Assembly (NCBI GenBank): GCA_965221855.1
Contig: CBDCSV010000007.1
Location: forward strand, 124,001 to 188,000
Direction: 5' to 3'
DNA length: 64,000 nt
DNA from: JAJDXO01 sp965221855
Lineage (GTDB): Bacteria; Pseudomonadota; Alphaproteobacteria; Rhodospirillales; UBA2165
Shown: one piece after another, positions 1-8,626 of the stretch
Layout of the letters: every line of letters starts with the position of its first letter
Position numbering within the stretch: position 1 is the stretch's first letter
Made by a program: the position numbers and the translations under genes
Notes under the pieces: generated by a model
Database searches by the model: none
Told to the model about the DNA's origin: nothing
Seen by the model: the letters and a program-made list of their open reading frames with translations, nothing else

Positions 1-742
1 CGAAACCCGCGATCACATCTTGGAGAGCCGCCGCCGGCTGGAGGATGCCCGGAAGGAAATCGGTGTACAGCGCGGCAAGCTGGCCTCGCTGCAGCTGGAG
101 AAGGGCCGTGAGCGCGATGAGATCGCGGCCGCCCGGCGGGCCGAGGCCGGGCGCCTGGCGGTCCTGACGGCAAAAGTCACCGATCTTCGGGACCTGTTCC
201 GCAGGCTGGAGGCGGAGCGGGGACGGGAACTCACGACGGCGCCGCAACCCGAACCCCGGGCAAATCCCGGGATACCGGCCGAAAACGAGGCCGGCCGCCC
301 GGCCGCCGCGGGGCCGGCGGAGACCGCCCTCTGGTCCCGGCGCCCGATTTCGCTGGCCAAGGGACGATTGCCGCCGCCGGTGGTTGGCCGGGTCAAGGGG
401 CGCTATGGGGGGGTGATCCGTCCGGGAATCACCCGAAAGGGCATCGAGATCGAAACCGCCGCCGAGGCCCAGGTCGTGGCGCCCTATGACGGCAAGGTGG
501 TTTTCGCCGGGGATTTCAGGGGTTACGGGCAGCTATTGATCATCGAACACAGCGAGGGATATCATAGCCTGCTGGCGGGGATGACCCGCATCGACGGCAC
601 GCCGGGACAGTGGCTGTTGGCAGGCGAACCGGTGGGCGTCATGGGACCGGCGGCTGAGGAGAAGCCGTCGCTGTATGTCGAATTTCGGCGGAAGGGGCTG
701 CCCATCAATCCCCTTCCTTGGCTCGTAGCTCAGACAAAGTAA
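1..742 (+). CDS. EnvC-like murein hydrolase activator, 5' partial
   Basis: The reading frame is open to the window edge, so the N-terminus is missing; the first visible start-like codon (TTG at 20) is internal. Residues up to about 75 of the visible part are charged and coiled-coil-like, followed by a Pro/Ala-rich linker and a C-terminal LytM/M23 fold (KGRYGGVIRPGITRKGI, then VVAPYDGKVVFAGDFRGYGQ and SLYVEFRRKG). The usual M23 zinc ligands HxxxD and HxH are absent: the segment reads YGGVIRPGI and ends YVEF. This is the hallmark of degenerate EnvC/NlpD-type factors that activate periplasmic amidases at division instead of cutting peptidoglycan. It is followed after 9 bases by the CtpA-type protease gene, an arrangement common in Alphaproteobacteria, and is probably co-transcribed with it. 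Confidence 0.85.
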   Translation, partial: ETRDHILESRRRLEDARKEIGVQRGKLASLQLEKGRERDEIAAARRAEAGRLAVLTAKVTDLRDLFRRLEAERGRELTTAPQPEPRANPGIPAENEAGRPAAAGPAETALWSRRPISLAKGRLPPPVVGRVKGRYGGVIRPGITRKGIEIETAAEAQVVAPYDGKVVFAGDFRGYGQLLIIEHSEGYHSLLAGMTRIDGTPGQWLLAGEPVGVMGPAAEEKPSLYVEFRRKGLPINPLPWLVAQTK

Positions 743-751
743 GGCGAAAAC

Positions 752-2023
752 ATGAAAAAGGTTTTCATCCCGGCACTGACCGCGGCATTGGCCGTCACCC
801 TGTTGATCGGCTCCCCGGCGGCGGCCGATACGAAGAACAATGCCGACACCTATCGTCTCCTCAACCTGTTTGGCGATGTGTTCGAACGGGTGCGGGCCGA
901 ATATGTGGAGGAAGTTTCGGACGAGGAACTGATCGAAGCGGCCATTACCGGCATGCTGACATCCCTGGACCCCCACTCCAGCTACCTCAATGCCAAGAAT
1001 TTCAAGGACATGCAGGTCCAGACCCGCGGCAAGTTCGGCGGACTGGGCATCGAAGTGACCATGGAAAACGGCTTCGTCAAGGTGGTCTCGCCCATCGACG
1101 ACACGCCCGCCGCGCGGAGCGGCATCAAGCCCGGCGATTTCATCACTCACCTGGATGGCAAACCGGTCCTCGGGCTCACCCTTGGAGAGGCGGTGGAACT
1201 CATGCGGGGCAAGGTGGGCTCGGATATCAGGCTGACCATCAAGCGCGAGAATACCGCGGCCTTCGACGTCACCATCACCCGGGCGGTGATCCCGCTCCGG
1301 ACGGTGCGCTCGCGGGTTGAGGGCGACATCGCCTACGTCCGGATTTCGTCTTTCAGCCAACCGACGACCGACGGCCTCAAAAAGGCCATGGCGAAACTCA
1401 AGACCGAACTGGGCGACAAATTGAAAGGCGTGGTCCTCGATCTCCGCAACAATCCGGGCGGCCTCCTGGATCAGGCGGTCGGCGTCTCCGACGCGTTCCT
1501 GGAACAGGGTGAGATCGTCTCGACCCGCACCCGCGAGAAAGAGCAGCATCAGCGGTTCAATGCCCGGCCCGGCGATTTGGCCGACGGCAAACCCATCGTG
1601 GTGCTGATCAACGGCGGTTCGGCTTCGGCTTCCGAGATTGTCGCCGGCGCCCTGCAGGACCACAAGCGGGCTATCATCCTCGGCACCAAATCCTTCGGGA
1701 AAGGTTCGGTGCAGACCATCATGCCGTTGGGCCGTCACGGCGCCATGCGGCTGACCACGGCGCGCTACTACACGCCGTCGGGCAGGTCGATCCAGGCCGT
1801 CGGCATCGATCCCGATATCGCCGTCGAACAGGCCCGTGTCGAGCGGGTCGGCAACGGCGAGCGCCGCCGGGAATCGGATCTCCGCGGCGCGCTGCGGAAC
1901 GAAGGCGAGGGCAATGACGGCGACCGGCCCGCGCAGACGGAGGAGCGCCAGGACTTCCAGCTTCAGCGCGCCCTCGATCTGCTGCAGGGTGTGTCGCTGT
2001 TCAATCAGCTTCTGAAGGGATAA
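752..2023 (+). CDS. ctpA: Carboxy-terminal processing protease, S41 family (CtpA)
   Basis: This is a 423-aa periplasmic serine protease. A signal peptide (KK, then a hydrophobic run ending at SPAAA, residues 1-25) is followed by the S41 N-terminal helices (LDPHSSYL), a PDZ domain (about 95-170, GIEVTMENGFVKVVSPIDDTPA) and the peptidase core. The Ser/Lys dyad is visible: S292 in GGSASASEI and K317 in GTKSFGKGSVQT, at the 25-residue spacing seen in Prc/CtpA. The last 70 residues are charged and low in complexity. It lies 9 bases after the EnvC-like gene and 74 before rppH. CtpA enzymes trim C-termini of envelope proteins, including murein hydrolases, which fits the neighbour. The start has an upstream AAGGCG. 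Confidence 0.93.
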   Translation: MKKVFIPALTAALAVTLLIGSPAAADTKNNADTYRLLNLFGDVFERVRAEYVEEVSDEELIEAAITGMLTSLDPHSSYLNAKNFKDMQVQTRGKFGGLGIEVTMENGFVKVVSPIDDTPAARSGIKPGDFITHLDGKPVLGLTLGEAVELMRGKVGSDIRLTIKRENTAAFDVTITRAVIPLRTVRSRVEGDIAYVRISSFSQPTTDGLKKAMAKLKTELGDKLKGVVLDLRNNPGGLLDQAVGVSDAFLEQGEIVSTRTREKEQHQRFNARPGDLADGKPIVVLINGGSASASEIVAGALQDHKRAIILGTKSFGKGSVQTIMPLGRHGAMRLTTARYYTPSGRSIQAVGIDPDIAVEQARVERVGNGERRRESDLRGALRNEGEGNDGDRPAQTEERQDFQLQRALDLLQGVSLFNQLLKG

Positions 2024-2097
2024 CCGGTAGCGGCATCGGCGCCCACCCGACGAGCGGCCCCGGCCCGGCAGGCGCAACACCCTCTGACCTTCCCGGA

Positions 2098-2586
2098 ATG
2101 TCCGACCCAAAACAGGAATTGCCCTATCGTCCCTGCGTCGGCATCCTGATGTTCAACGACGAGGGCCGGGTGTTTGTCGGCAAGCGGATCGACACGCCGG
2201 AACTCGCCTGGCAGATGCCCCAGGGCGGCATCGACGAGGGAGAGGCGCCCGACCGGGCGGCGCTGCGCGAACTGGAAGAAGAGATCGGGACGGGAAACGT
2301 CGAGCTGGTGGCGGAAACGCAGGATTGGATCAGTTACGACCTGCCCGGCGAGTTGGCCGGCAAGATGTGGAAGGGCCGGTATCGGGGGCAAACCCAAAAG
2401 TGGTTCGCCGCGCGGTTTCTCGGCGCGGACACGGAAATCGATGTCCACGGCGTCGCAAAGCCGGAATTCGACGATTGGCGGTGGGTGGGGCTCGATGAAC
2501 TGCCGTCGCTGATCGTTCCCTTCAAGCGCGAGGCATACGAACTGGTGGTTGCGGAATTCCGCGGAATCGTCGTCAAATCCAATTGA
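2098..2586 (+). CDS. rppH: RNA pyrophosphohydrolase (RppH/NudH)
   Basis: A 162-aa Nudix hydrolase. The opening LPYRPCVGILMFNDEGRVFV and the Nudix box from GGIDEGEAPDRAAL through RELEEEIGT (about residues 41-63) match GX5EX7REUXEEXGU. The MPQGGID before the box and YRGQTQKWFAARF after it are typical of the RppH subfamily, which removes pyrophosphate from 5'-triphosphorylated mRNA to start decay. Length is usual for the family (about 160). It follows ctpA in the same direction. Its main alternative, a dinucleoside polyphosphate hydrolase, is the older name for the same family. Confidence 0.93.
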   Translation: MSDPKQELPYRPCVGILMFNDEGRVFVGKRIDTPELAWQMPQGGIDEGEAPDRAALRELEEEIGTGNVELVAETQDWISYDLPGELAGKMWKGRYRGQTQKWFAARFLGADTEIDVHGVAKPEFDDWRWVGLDELPSLIVPFKREAYELVVAEFRGIVVKSN

Positions 2587-2832
2587 ATCACCGGCCGGAA
2601 CGGCCGCTTTCGGGCTCCACGGAAAATCGGGCGGTTTTCGCGGACACGATGGTTGGCGGGGGGTATCCATTGTGTTAAGACAGCACGCTTTATTGCTGTT
2701 TTTTGGTGGAACGATCTGGTTTGATCGCCTGGAAAATCGACGCCGATTGACATTCCAACTTTAGAGATTTTTGCACGGACGACGCGGGCCTTGGGACCGC
2801 TTCGGTAAAAGTATCGTCGGGAGAACGCGACA

Positions 2833-4707
2833 ATGGTAGGCACCGCCGCAGTTGCCATGGAAGAACCCATCCGCGAGGAGGTGGAGGACGTCGTGATCCG
2901 CTTCGCCGGGGACTCGGGCGACGGCATTCAGATTACCGGGGGTCAGTTCACCCAAACCACCGCGCTGGCCGGAAACGACCTGGCGACCTTCCCGGACTTT
3001 CCGGCCGAGATCAGGGCCCCCGCCGGCACGACCTTCGGGGTCTCGGCCTTTCAAATTCATTTCGGATCCCGTGACATCAAGACCGCCGGCGATGCGCCGG
3101 ACGTGCTGGTTGCGCTGAACCCGGCGGCGCTGAAGGTCAACCTCGGCGATTTGCGGGATGGCGGCCTGATCGTCGCGGATACCGGCGCGTTCACCGACCG
3201 GAACCTGAAAAAGGCCGGCTTCGACGAGAACCCGCTCGAAAACGACAGCCTCGCCAACTACCGGGTCGTCGCCATCGATGTTTCCAAGAACACCCTGGAA
3301 GCCGTCAAGGATGAGGGCCTCAGCCAGAAGGAAGCGCTTCGCTGCAAGAACATGTGGACGCTGGGCCTGGTCTATTGGCTCTACGACCGCGACCGCAAAC
3401 CGACGTTCGATTGGCTGACCGGCAAGTTCAAGAGCCGCCCTGAAATCGCCAACGCCAATATCGCCGCCGTGAATGCGGGCCATGCGTTCGGCGAAACCAT
3501 GGAAGTGTCGGACGGCGGGGTCGCCTATTCGGTCTCGGCGGCCGAAATCGATCCCGGCCTTTATCGAACGGTTACCGGGATCGAGGCGCTTTCCTGGGGC
3601 CTGATCGCCGGCTCTCAATCGACCCAGCTCGATTTGTTTTTCGCCGGCTACCCGATCACGCCGGCCTCGTCGGTGCTTCACACCCTGTCGCGTCTCAAGG
3701 AATTCGGCGTCATCACGTTCCAGGCCGAGGACGAAATCGCCGCCGTCTGCTCGGCCATCGGCGCGTCCTATGCCGGCAATCTCGGTGTGACGGCGAGTTC
3801 CGGCCCGGGCATCGCGCTCAAGACCGAGGCCATCGGCCTCGCCATCTCCGTGGAACTGCCCCTCGTGGTGATCAACGTCCAGCGCGCCGGCCCATCGACC
3901 GGCATGCCGACGAAAACCGAACAATCCGACCTGCATCAGGCGGTCTATGGCCGGAACGCGGACAGCCCGCTCGCGGTCATCGCGGCCAAGTCGCCCGCCG
4001 ATTGCTTCGAGGTCGCCATCGAGGCGGCCCGGATCGCGACCAAGTACATGACCCCGGTCATGCTGCTGGCCGACGGCTATCTCGCCAACGCGTCGGAACC
4101 GTGGCGAATCCCCGACGCGACGGCCATCGAAGCCAGCCCGGTTTCCTTCCATACCGACCCGGATGATTTCCATCCCTTCCTGCGGGACGAAACGACCATG
4201 TCGCGCGCCTGGGCGGTTCCGGGAACGCCGGGCCTCGAGCACCGGATCGGCGGTATCGAGAAGTCCTATGCCACGGGCAACATTTCCTACGAACCCGGGA
4301 ACCACCAGAAAATGACCGACACCCGCAATGCCAAGATCGACGGCATCGCCAAGGACATCCCGGACCAGACGGTGGAACTGGGCAGCCAGGACGGCAAGAT
4401 GGCGCTGGTCGGCTGGGGCTCGACATATGGCCCGATCAACCGCGCGGTTCAGATCCTGCGCGCGGACGGCCTCGACGTGTCCCATATCCACATCCGTCAC
4501 ATCTGGCCGCTGCCCGCCAACCTGGGGAGCCTGCTCGGCGGCTACGAACAGGTCCTGGTTCCGGAAATGAACACGGGTCAGCTGCTGACCGTGCTGCGGA
4601 GCGAGTACCTGGTGCCCGCCGAGGGCCTGAACAAGGTTTCCGGCCAACCGTTCAAGGTCGCCGAGATCGTCGAGGGTGTCCGCAGCCGGCTGGAGAAACA
4701 GACATGA
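2833..4707 (+). CDS. korA: 2-oxoacid:acceptor oxidoreductase, fused gamma-alpha subunit (KorA)
   Basis: A 624-aa subunit carrying an N-terminal gamma domain (about 15-210: VIRFAGDSGDGIQITGGQF) and an alpha/pyrimidine-binding domain (from about 240: GLIAGSQSTQLDLFFAGYPITPAS, then GASYAGNLGVTASSGPG). This fused form is standard for CoA-dependent 2-oxoglutarate:ferredoxin oxidoreductases. It catalyses oxidative decarboxylation of 2-oxoglutarate, or a related 2-oxoacid, to the acyl-CoA with reduction of ferredoxin. The stop overlaps the korB start by ATGA, so translation is coupled. A TTGACA at 2747-2752 lies upstream, but no convincing -10 follows it. Substrate specificity is inferred from the family. 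Confidence 0.9.
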   Translation: MVGTAAVAMEEPIREEVEDVVIRFAGDSGDGIQITGGQFTQTTALAGNDLATFPDFPAEIRAPAGTTFGVSAFQIHFGSRDIKTAGDAPDVLVALNPAALKVNLGDLRDGGLIVADTGAFTDRNLKKAGFDENPLENDSLANYRVVAIDVSKNTLEAVKDEGLSQKEALRCKNMWTLGLVYWLYDRDRKPTFDWLTGKFKSRPEIANANIAAVNAGHAFGETMEVSDGGVAYSVSAAEIDPGLYRTVTGIEALSWGLIAGSQSTQLDLFFAGYPITPASSVLHTLSRLKEFGVITFQAEDEIAAVCSAIGASYAGNLGVTASSGPGIALKTEAIGLAISVELPLVVINVQRAGPSTGMPTKTEQSDLHQAVYGRNADSPLAVIAAKSPADCFEVAIEAARIATKYMTPVMLLADGYLANASEPWRIPDATAIEASPVSFHTDPDDFHPFLRDETTMSRAWAVPGTPGLEHRIGGIEKSYATGNISYEPGNHQKMTDTRNAKIDGIAKDIPDQTVELGSQDGKMALVGWGSTYGPINRAVQILRADGLDVSHIHIRHIWPLPANLGSLLGGYEQVLVPEMNTGQLLTVLRSEYLVPAEGLNKVSGQPFKVAEIVEGVRSRLEKQT

Positions 4708-5729
4708 ATGTACAAACCCCGCCTGAAAAACTGACCGCCAAGGACTATGCCTCCGACCAGGAGGTCCGCTGGTGCCCCGGTTGCGGCGATTACGCCATCG
4801 TCCGCGCCATGCAAAAGACCCTGGCCGATCTTCAATCGGCGCCGGAGAAGACCGTTTTCGTATCCGGTATCGGCTGCGCCGCGCGCTTCCCCTACTACAT
4901 GGCGACCTATGGTTTTCACACCATCCACGGGCGCGCGGCCTCCCTCGCGACCGGGGTGAAACTCGCCAACCCGGACCTGGACGTGTGGGTCATCTCCGGC
5001 GACGGCGATGCGCTCTCCATCGGCGGCAATCACCTGATGCATGTGCTGCGCCGCAACGTGAACCTGCAATACATCTTGTTCAACAACGAGATTTACGGAC
5101 TCACCAAGGGTCAGTACTCGCCGACCTCCCGGCTCGGCACGCGCTCGCCGTCGACCCCGCTGGGTTCGGTCGACGCGCCGGTCAACCCGGCCTCCTTCGC
5201 GCTCGGCTGCGGCGCGAAGTTCGTCGCCCGGTCGATCGATTCCTCGCAGAAGCACCTGCCCGAGGTCTTCACCCGCGCCCACACCCACCAAGGCGCATCG
5301 TTCGTCGAGGTGTTCCAGAACTGCATCGTCTACAATGACGGGGTGTACTCTTCGTTCACCGAGAAGGGTGTCGCCGAAGACAACCAGTTGATCGTCGAGC
5401 ACGGCAAGCCGCTGGTCTTCGGCAAGGAGCGCGACAAGGGCATCCGCCTCAAGCCCGGCGCCATGGAGTTGGAGGTGGTGACCATCGGCAAGAACGGCGT
5501 CACCATCGGCGACGTTCTGGTTCACGACGAGACCAACAAGCTGGCCGCGACCCTGCTGGTGGAGATGGAGCGTCCGGCATTCCCGGTCGCCATCGGTGTG
5601 CTCTACTGCAATCCCAGCGAGACCTACGACGGCGCGGTCCGCAACCAGATCGAACAGGCCCAGTCGAAGGGCGGCAAGCCCGACCTCAACGCGCTCATGC
5701 GCAGCGGCCCCACCTGGACCGTCGACTGA
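4704..5729 (+). CDS. korB: 2-oxoacid:acceptor oxidoreductase beta subunit (KorB)
   Basis: The 341-aa TPP-binding partner of KorA. Visible motifs are WCPGCGDYAI (residues 23-32), GIGCAARFPYYM, HGRAASLATG and the Mg-TPP motif GDGDALSIGGNHLMHV with the downstream NNEIYGLTKGQYSPTS. The sequence lacks a ferredoxin-like [4Fe-4S] insert, as in other KorB proteins. It overlaps korA by four bases and its stop lies two bases from the convergent cupin gene, with no visible terminator between. KorAB in an aerobe can replace or complement the 2-oxoglutarate dehydrogenase step of the TCA cycle; which applies here cannot be told from the window. Confidence 0.92.
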   Translation: MNVQTPPEKLTAKDYASDQEVRWCPGCGDYAIVRAMQKTLADLQSAPEKTVFVSGIGCAARFPYYMATYGFHTIHGRAASLATGVKLANPDLDVWVISGDGDALSIGGNHLMHVLRRNVNLQYILFNNEIYGLTKGQYSPTSRLGTRSPSTPLGSVDAPVNPASFALGCGAKFVARSIDSSQKHLPEVFTRAHTHQGASFVEVFQNCIVYNDGVYSSFTEKGVAEDNQLIVEHGKPLVFGKERDKGIRLKPGAMELEVVTIGKNGVTIGDVLVHDETNKLAATLLVEMERPAFPVAIGVLYCNPSETYDGAVRNQIEQAQSKGGKPDLNALMRSGPTWTVD

Positions 5730-5731
5730 CC

Positions 5732-6157
5732 CTACTTGCCGCCCGGCTGCCAGCCGGCCGGGGCCAGTTCGAAACCGTCGAATTCGAAGGCCGGCGCAAC
5801 GGTGCAGCCCGCCAACGTCCATTCGCCGAGGCTTTCGGCCGACTGCCAGGCATCGGCCGGAATCACCAGCTGCGGCGCCTGGCCGGCCGCGAGATCGGTT
5901 CCCAGGATGCGGCCGGCCGCGGCGGCGCCGTCATGGGAGATGGAAAGCCGCAGCGGCGCCCCATCGTAAAAATGCCAGATTTCCGTCGCATCGACCCGGT
6001 GCCAGGCGGATGTCTCGCCGGCGCGCAGCAGATAGTAGATCGAGGTGACCGCGCCGCGGCCGCCGTCGGCCGGGGCATGGCGGTAGATTTCCCTGTAGCA
6101 GCCGCCCTCGGGATGAGGCACGAGGCCGAGAGCGGCAATGACGGTATCGGCGGTCAT
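5732..6157 (-). CDS. Cupin, DUF985 family
   Basis: A 141-aa small cupin. The opening IAALGLVPHPEGGCYREIYR, then TSIYYLLRAGETSAWHRVDATEIWHF and WTLAGCTVAPAFEFDGFELA, match the DUF985 signature, including the paired histidines of a metal-binding cupin (WHRVD and IWHFY). No enzymatic activity is firmly established for the family. The gene converges on korB and is the last recognisable core gene before the IS cluster at 6194; about 36 bases separate its start from the left IS end, so part of its promoter region may have been replaced. Confidence 0.85.
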   Translation of the reverse strand: MTADTVIAALGLVPHPEGGCYREIYRHAPADGGRGAVTSIYYLLRAGETSAWHRVDATEIWHFYDGAPLRLSISHDGAAAAGRILGTDLAAGQAPQLVIPADAWQSAESLGEWTLAGCTVAPAFEFDGFELAPAGWQPGGK

Positions 6158-6193
6158 GGATAAGCCATAGCGCGGCGCGGGCCGGCGTGCAAT

Positions 6194-7411
6194 CAGGGCA
6201 ATCGCATTTGATTTGGTTCGTGAACGGAATGGCTTCGTAAACGGAATGGAAATGAGTATCGCTGCTGCTGGAGCTTCTTTGACGTTTGATGGAGGTTTCG
6301 GTGGAGAGATTTCGGGAGAGTTTTTCGGGTCTTGATGATCCGCGCACGGGCAACGCGTTGCGTCATGATCTTCTTGAGATGCTGTTCATGGCGCTGTGCG
6401 CGGCGCTGTGTGGAAGCACGTCGTGCGTTGACATGGCGGACTTCGCCGAGGCCAAGGAAGAGGTGCTGCGCGAGTTCCTGACCCTGCCCGCTGGCCCGCC
6501 CAGCCACGACACCTTCTCGCGGCTGTTCCGGTTGTTGGACCCGCGGGCCTTTCATGCCGCCTTCCAGCGCTTCATGTCCGATTTCGCGACCGCCCGGGCG
6601 GAGGTTGTTGCGATTGATGGCAAGAGCCTGAGGCGCTCCTTCGATCGGGCCTCCGGAACCTCGCCGCTCCACCTGGTCAGCGCCTGGGCCGCCGATCAGC
6701 GGCTGGTTCTAGGCCAGATGAACGTGGGCGCGAGCAACGAGATCACCGCCGTGCCGGCCTTGCTCAAGCTGCTCAGCCTCGAAGGCGCGGTGATGACCAT
6801 GGACGCCATGCACTGCCAGAGCGGCACGGCCCGCGACATCCACGAGGCCGGCGCCGATTACCTGATGGCGCTGAAGGCCAACCAGCCCGACCTTCTCGCC
6901 GACGTCAAACTGCTGCTGGACGATCCCCAGGCGCCCGCCGACGGCGTGGACCAGACGGTGGACGCCGGCCACGGCCGCATCGAAACCCGCCGCGCCGAGG
7001 TGCTGCACGATATGGACTGGCTCGCCGAAGCCCACCGGTGGCCGGCCCTGGCCGCTGTCGGCAAGGTCACCTCCAGCCGCGAGACCGACGGCCGGGCCAC
7101 GACAGCGGTGCGCTACTTCATCGCCTCCTGGCCGCTCACCGCCGACGAACTGAACCGCCTCGTCCGCGGACACTGGGGGATCGAGAACCAACTCCATTGG
7201 GTGCTCGATGTGGTCATGGACGAAGATCAGGCCCGAGCCCGCAAGGACAACGCCCCGGAAAACCTCGCTCTCCTCAGACGCCTCGCCCTCAACGTCATCA
7301 AACGCAACAAGGACAAGGGATCAAACCGTCTCAAGTTCAATCGCGCCGGGTGGAGCGACAACTTCCTCCGAAAACTCATCGCCGAAATAGGCTAATGCGA
7401 TTGCCATTGCC
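6194..7411 (+). mobile_element. ISAs1-family element A
   Basis: The left end CAGGGCAATCGCATT (6194-6208) is mirrored on the right by AATGCGATTGCC (7394-7405), which overlaps the transposase stop codon. ISAs1 elements typically begin CAGGG. The right end seems to carry an extra ATTGCC before it meets element B at 7412, so the exact right terminus is uncertain by a few bases. No target duplication can be read because B abuts it. It contains one intact transposase gene. Confidence 0.8.
6289..7395 (+). CDS. ISAs1-family transposase (element A)
   Basis: A 368-aa DDE-type transposase. It opens with the H-repeat/ISAs1 N-terminal domain (FRESFSGLDDPRTGNALRHD) and continues with AIDGKSLRRSF (first acidic residue), MDAMHCQSGTARDI (second) and RGHWGIENQLHWVLDVVMDED (YREK-like region with the third acidic residue). 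ATG at 6289 is preferred over the TTG three bases upstream. It is about half identical by eye to the transposase of element B. It appears intact and could be active. Confidence 0.92.
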   Translation: MEVSVERFRESFSGLDDPRTGNALRHDLLEMLFMALCAALCGSTSCVDMADFAEAKEEVLREFLTLPAGPPSHDTFSRLFRLLDPRAFHAAFQRFMSDFATARAEVVAIDGKSLRRSFDRASGTSPLHLVSAWAADQRLVLGQMNVGASNEITAVPALLKLLSLEGAVMTMDAMHCQSGTARDIHEAGADYLMALKANQPDLLADVKLLLDDPQAPADGVDQTVDAGHGRIETRRAEVLHDMDWLAEAHRWPALAAVGKVTSSRETDGRATTAVRYFIASWPLTADELNRLVRGHWGIENQLHWVLDVVMDEDQARARKDNAPENLALLRRLALNVIKRNKDKGSNRLKFNRAGWSDNFLRKLIAEIG

Positions 7412-8626
7412 CAGGGCAATCGCTTTTGGTCGTTTCATGCGGCGGCTCGGATCAAGTTGAGGAGGAAGTCGTCGTTCCATGCCGCGCGTTTGAGCTTTCC
7501 GCGCATGGCGTCCTTTGAGGGTTCTCGCCTTGCGATGTTGAGGGCGAGGCGTCGCATCAGGGCGAGGTTTTCGGGTCCGTGGTCCTTTCGGTTCCGCTGT
7601 CGGTCCTCGTTCATGGTCACGTCGAGGACCCAGTGGAGGCAGTTTTCGATGGCCCAATGGGCGCGCACGACATGCTGGAAGCGGTTGGGCGAGAGCGGGG
7701 CGCTCATGATGTAGTAGCGGGTTTCGGTTTTGGTCTGCCTTGGGGTTTCGCGCGTTGCCTCGATCTTGCCGAAGGCGGCCAGGCCGGGCCAGCCATGGCG
7801 CTCCTGCAGCCATGCGACCTTGTGGCAGACCGTGGCGCGGCGCGTCTCGATGCGCCCGTGATCGCCGTCAACCTGTTGACATGACGGGAGTTCGTCCGCC
7901 CGGGCGGGATCGTCCAGATACAGCCGCACATCCTCATGCAGGCTGTCCTGATTGGCCTTGAGCGCCAGCACATAATCTCCGCCCCGGGCGGTGACGGCCT
8001 CGGCCGTCGCCCGCTGGGTGTGCATCGCATCCGCCGTTACGATACGTCCCTTCAGGGCCAGCATCTCAAGCAACTGCGGCATCGCCGCAATCTCGTTGGA
8101 CTTGCCATCGACCTTCACCTGGCCGAGCACTAGGCGCGCCTCGGCGGCGAAGGCCTGCACCAGATGTACCGGCGAGCGCACCGCCACATCGGCGAAGGAG
8201 CGCCGCAGAGACTTGCCGTCGATGGCGATGACATCGTCGGCGAGCACCGAAGCCCAATCCTCCAGAAGCCGCAACAGAACCTTCTGCAAGCCGCCGGGGT
8301 CGAGCGCGTTGAACAGGTCCGAAAAGGCGTCGTGGCTCGGAATGCCGTGCTTCAGCACCAGGAAACGGCGCAAAAAAGGCTCCTTCGCCCGTCCGAACCG
8401 CTCCATGTCCGCGCAGCCCTCACCCCCGCACAGCACAGAAAGCAGCGCGATCATCAGCATCTCGTGAAGTGAATGGCGCGTCGCATTGCTACGCCGAGGG
8501 TCATCAACCCCCTCGAATAACCCCAAAAACTCCTGCATCTCAAACCTCCGAACACCAAACAACGTCCCCGGAAGTCTGAATCCAAAAACCTAAGCCGTCA
8601 CAAAATCTTCAAAAGCGATTCCCCTG
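7412..8626 (-). mobile_element. ISAs1-family element B, copy 1
   Basis: This 1215-bp element is bounded by CAGGGCAATCGCTTTTG at 7412 and, on the other strand, CAGGGGAATCGCTTTTG ending at 8626. It appears identical over its full length to the copy at 39781-40995, and both are in the same orientation. No 8-10 bp target duplication is visible: the flanks read ATTGCC on the left and GCCGACC on the right. Its right end interrupts the 3' end of the NACHT gene. Confidence 0.9.
7435..8538 (-). CDS. ISAs1-family transposase (element B, copy 1)
   Basis: A 367-aa transposase of the same family as element A (FLGLFEGVDDPRRSNATRHS, VIAIDGKSLRRSF, TADAMHTQRATAEAV, RAHWAIENCLHWVLDVTMNED). The ATG at 8538 is chosen because GGAGG lies six bases upstream; an upstream TTG has no such site. 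The copy at 39804-40907 encodes the same protein, which indicates recent duplication and probably an active element. Confidence 0.92.
   Translation of the reverse strand: MQEFLGLFEGVDDPRRSNATRHSLHEMLMIALLSVLCGGEGCADMERFGRAKEPFLRRFLVLKHGIPSHDAFSDLFNALDPGGLQKVLLRLLEDWASVLADDVIAIDGKSLRRSFADVAVRSPVHLVQAFAAEARLVLGQVKVDGKSNEIAAMPQLLEMLALKGRIVTADAMHTQRATAEAVTARGGDYVLALKANQDSLHEDVRLYLDDPARADELPSCQQVDGDHGRIETRRATVCHKVAWLQERHGWPGLAAFGKIEATRETPRQTKTETRYYIMSAPLSPNRFQHVVRAHWAIENCLHWVLDVTMNEDRQRNRKDHGPENLALMRRLALNIARREPSKDAMRGKLKRAAWNDDFLLNLIRAAA

Noticed and set aside
2761..4647. Long 628-codon minus-strand frame opposite korA
   Set aside because: Composition is Arg/Gly/Val-rich and it mirrors the coding pattern of korA; an antisense shadow in GC-rich DNA.
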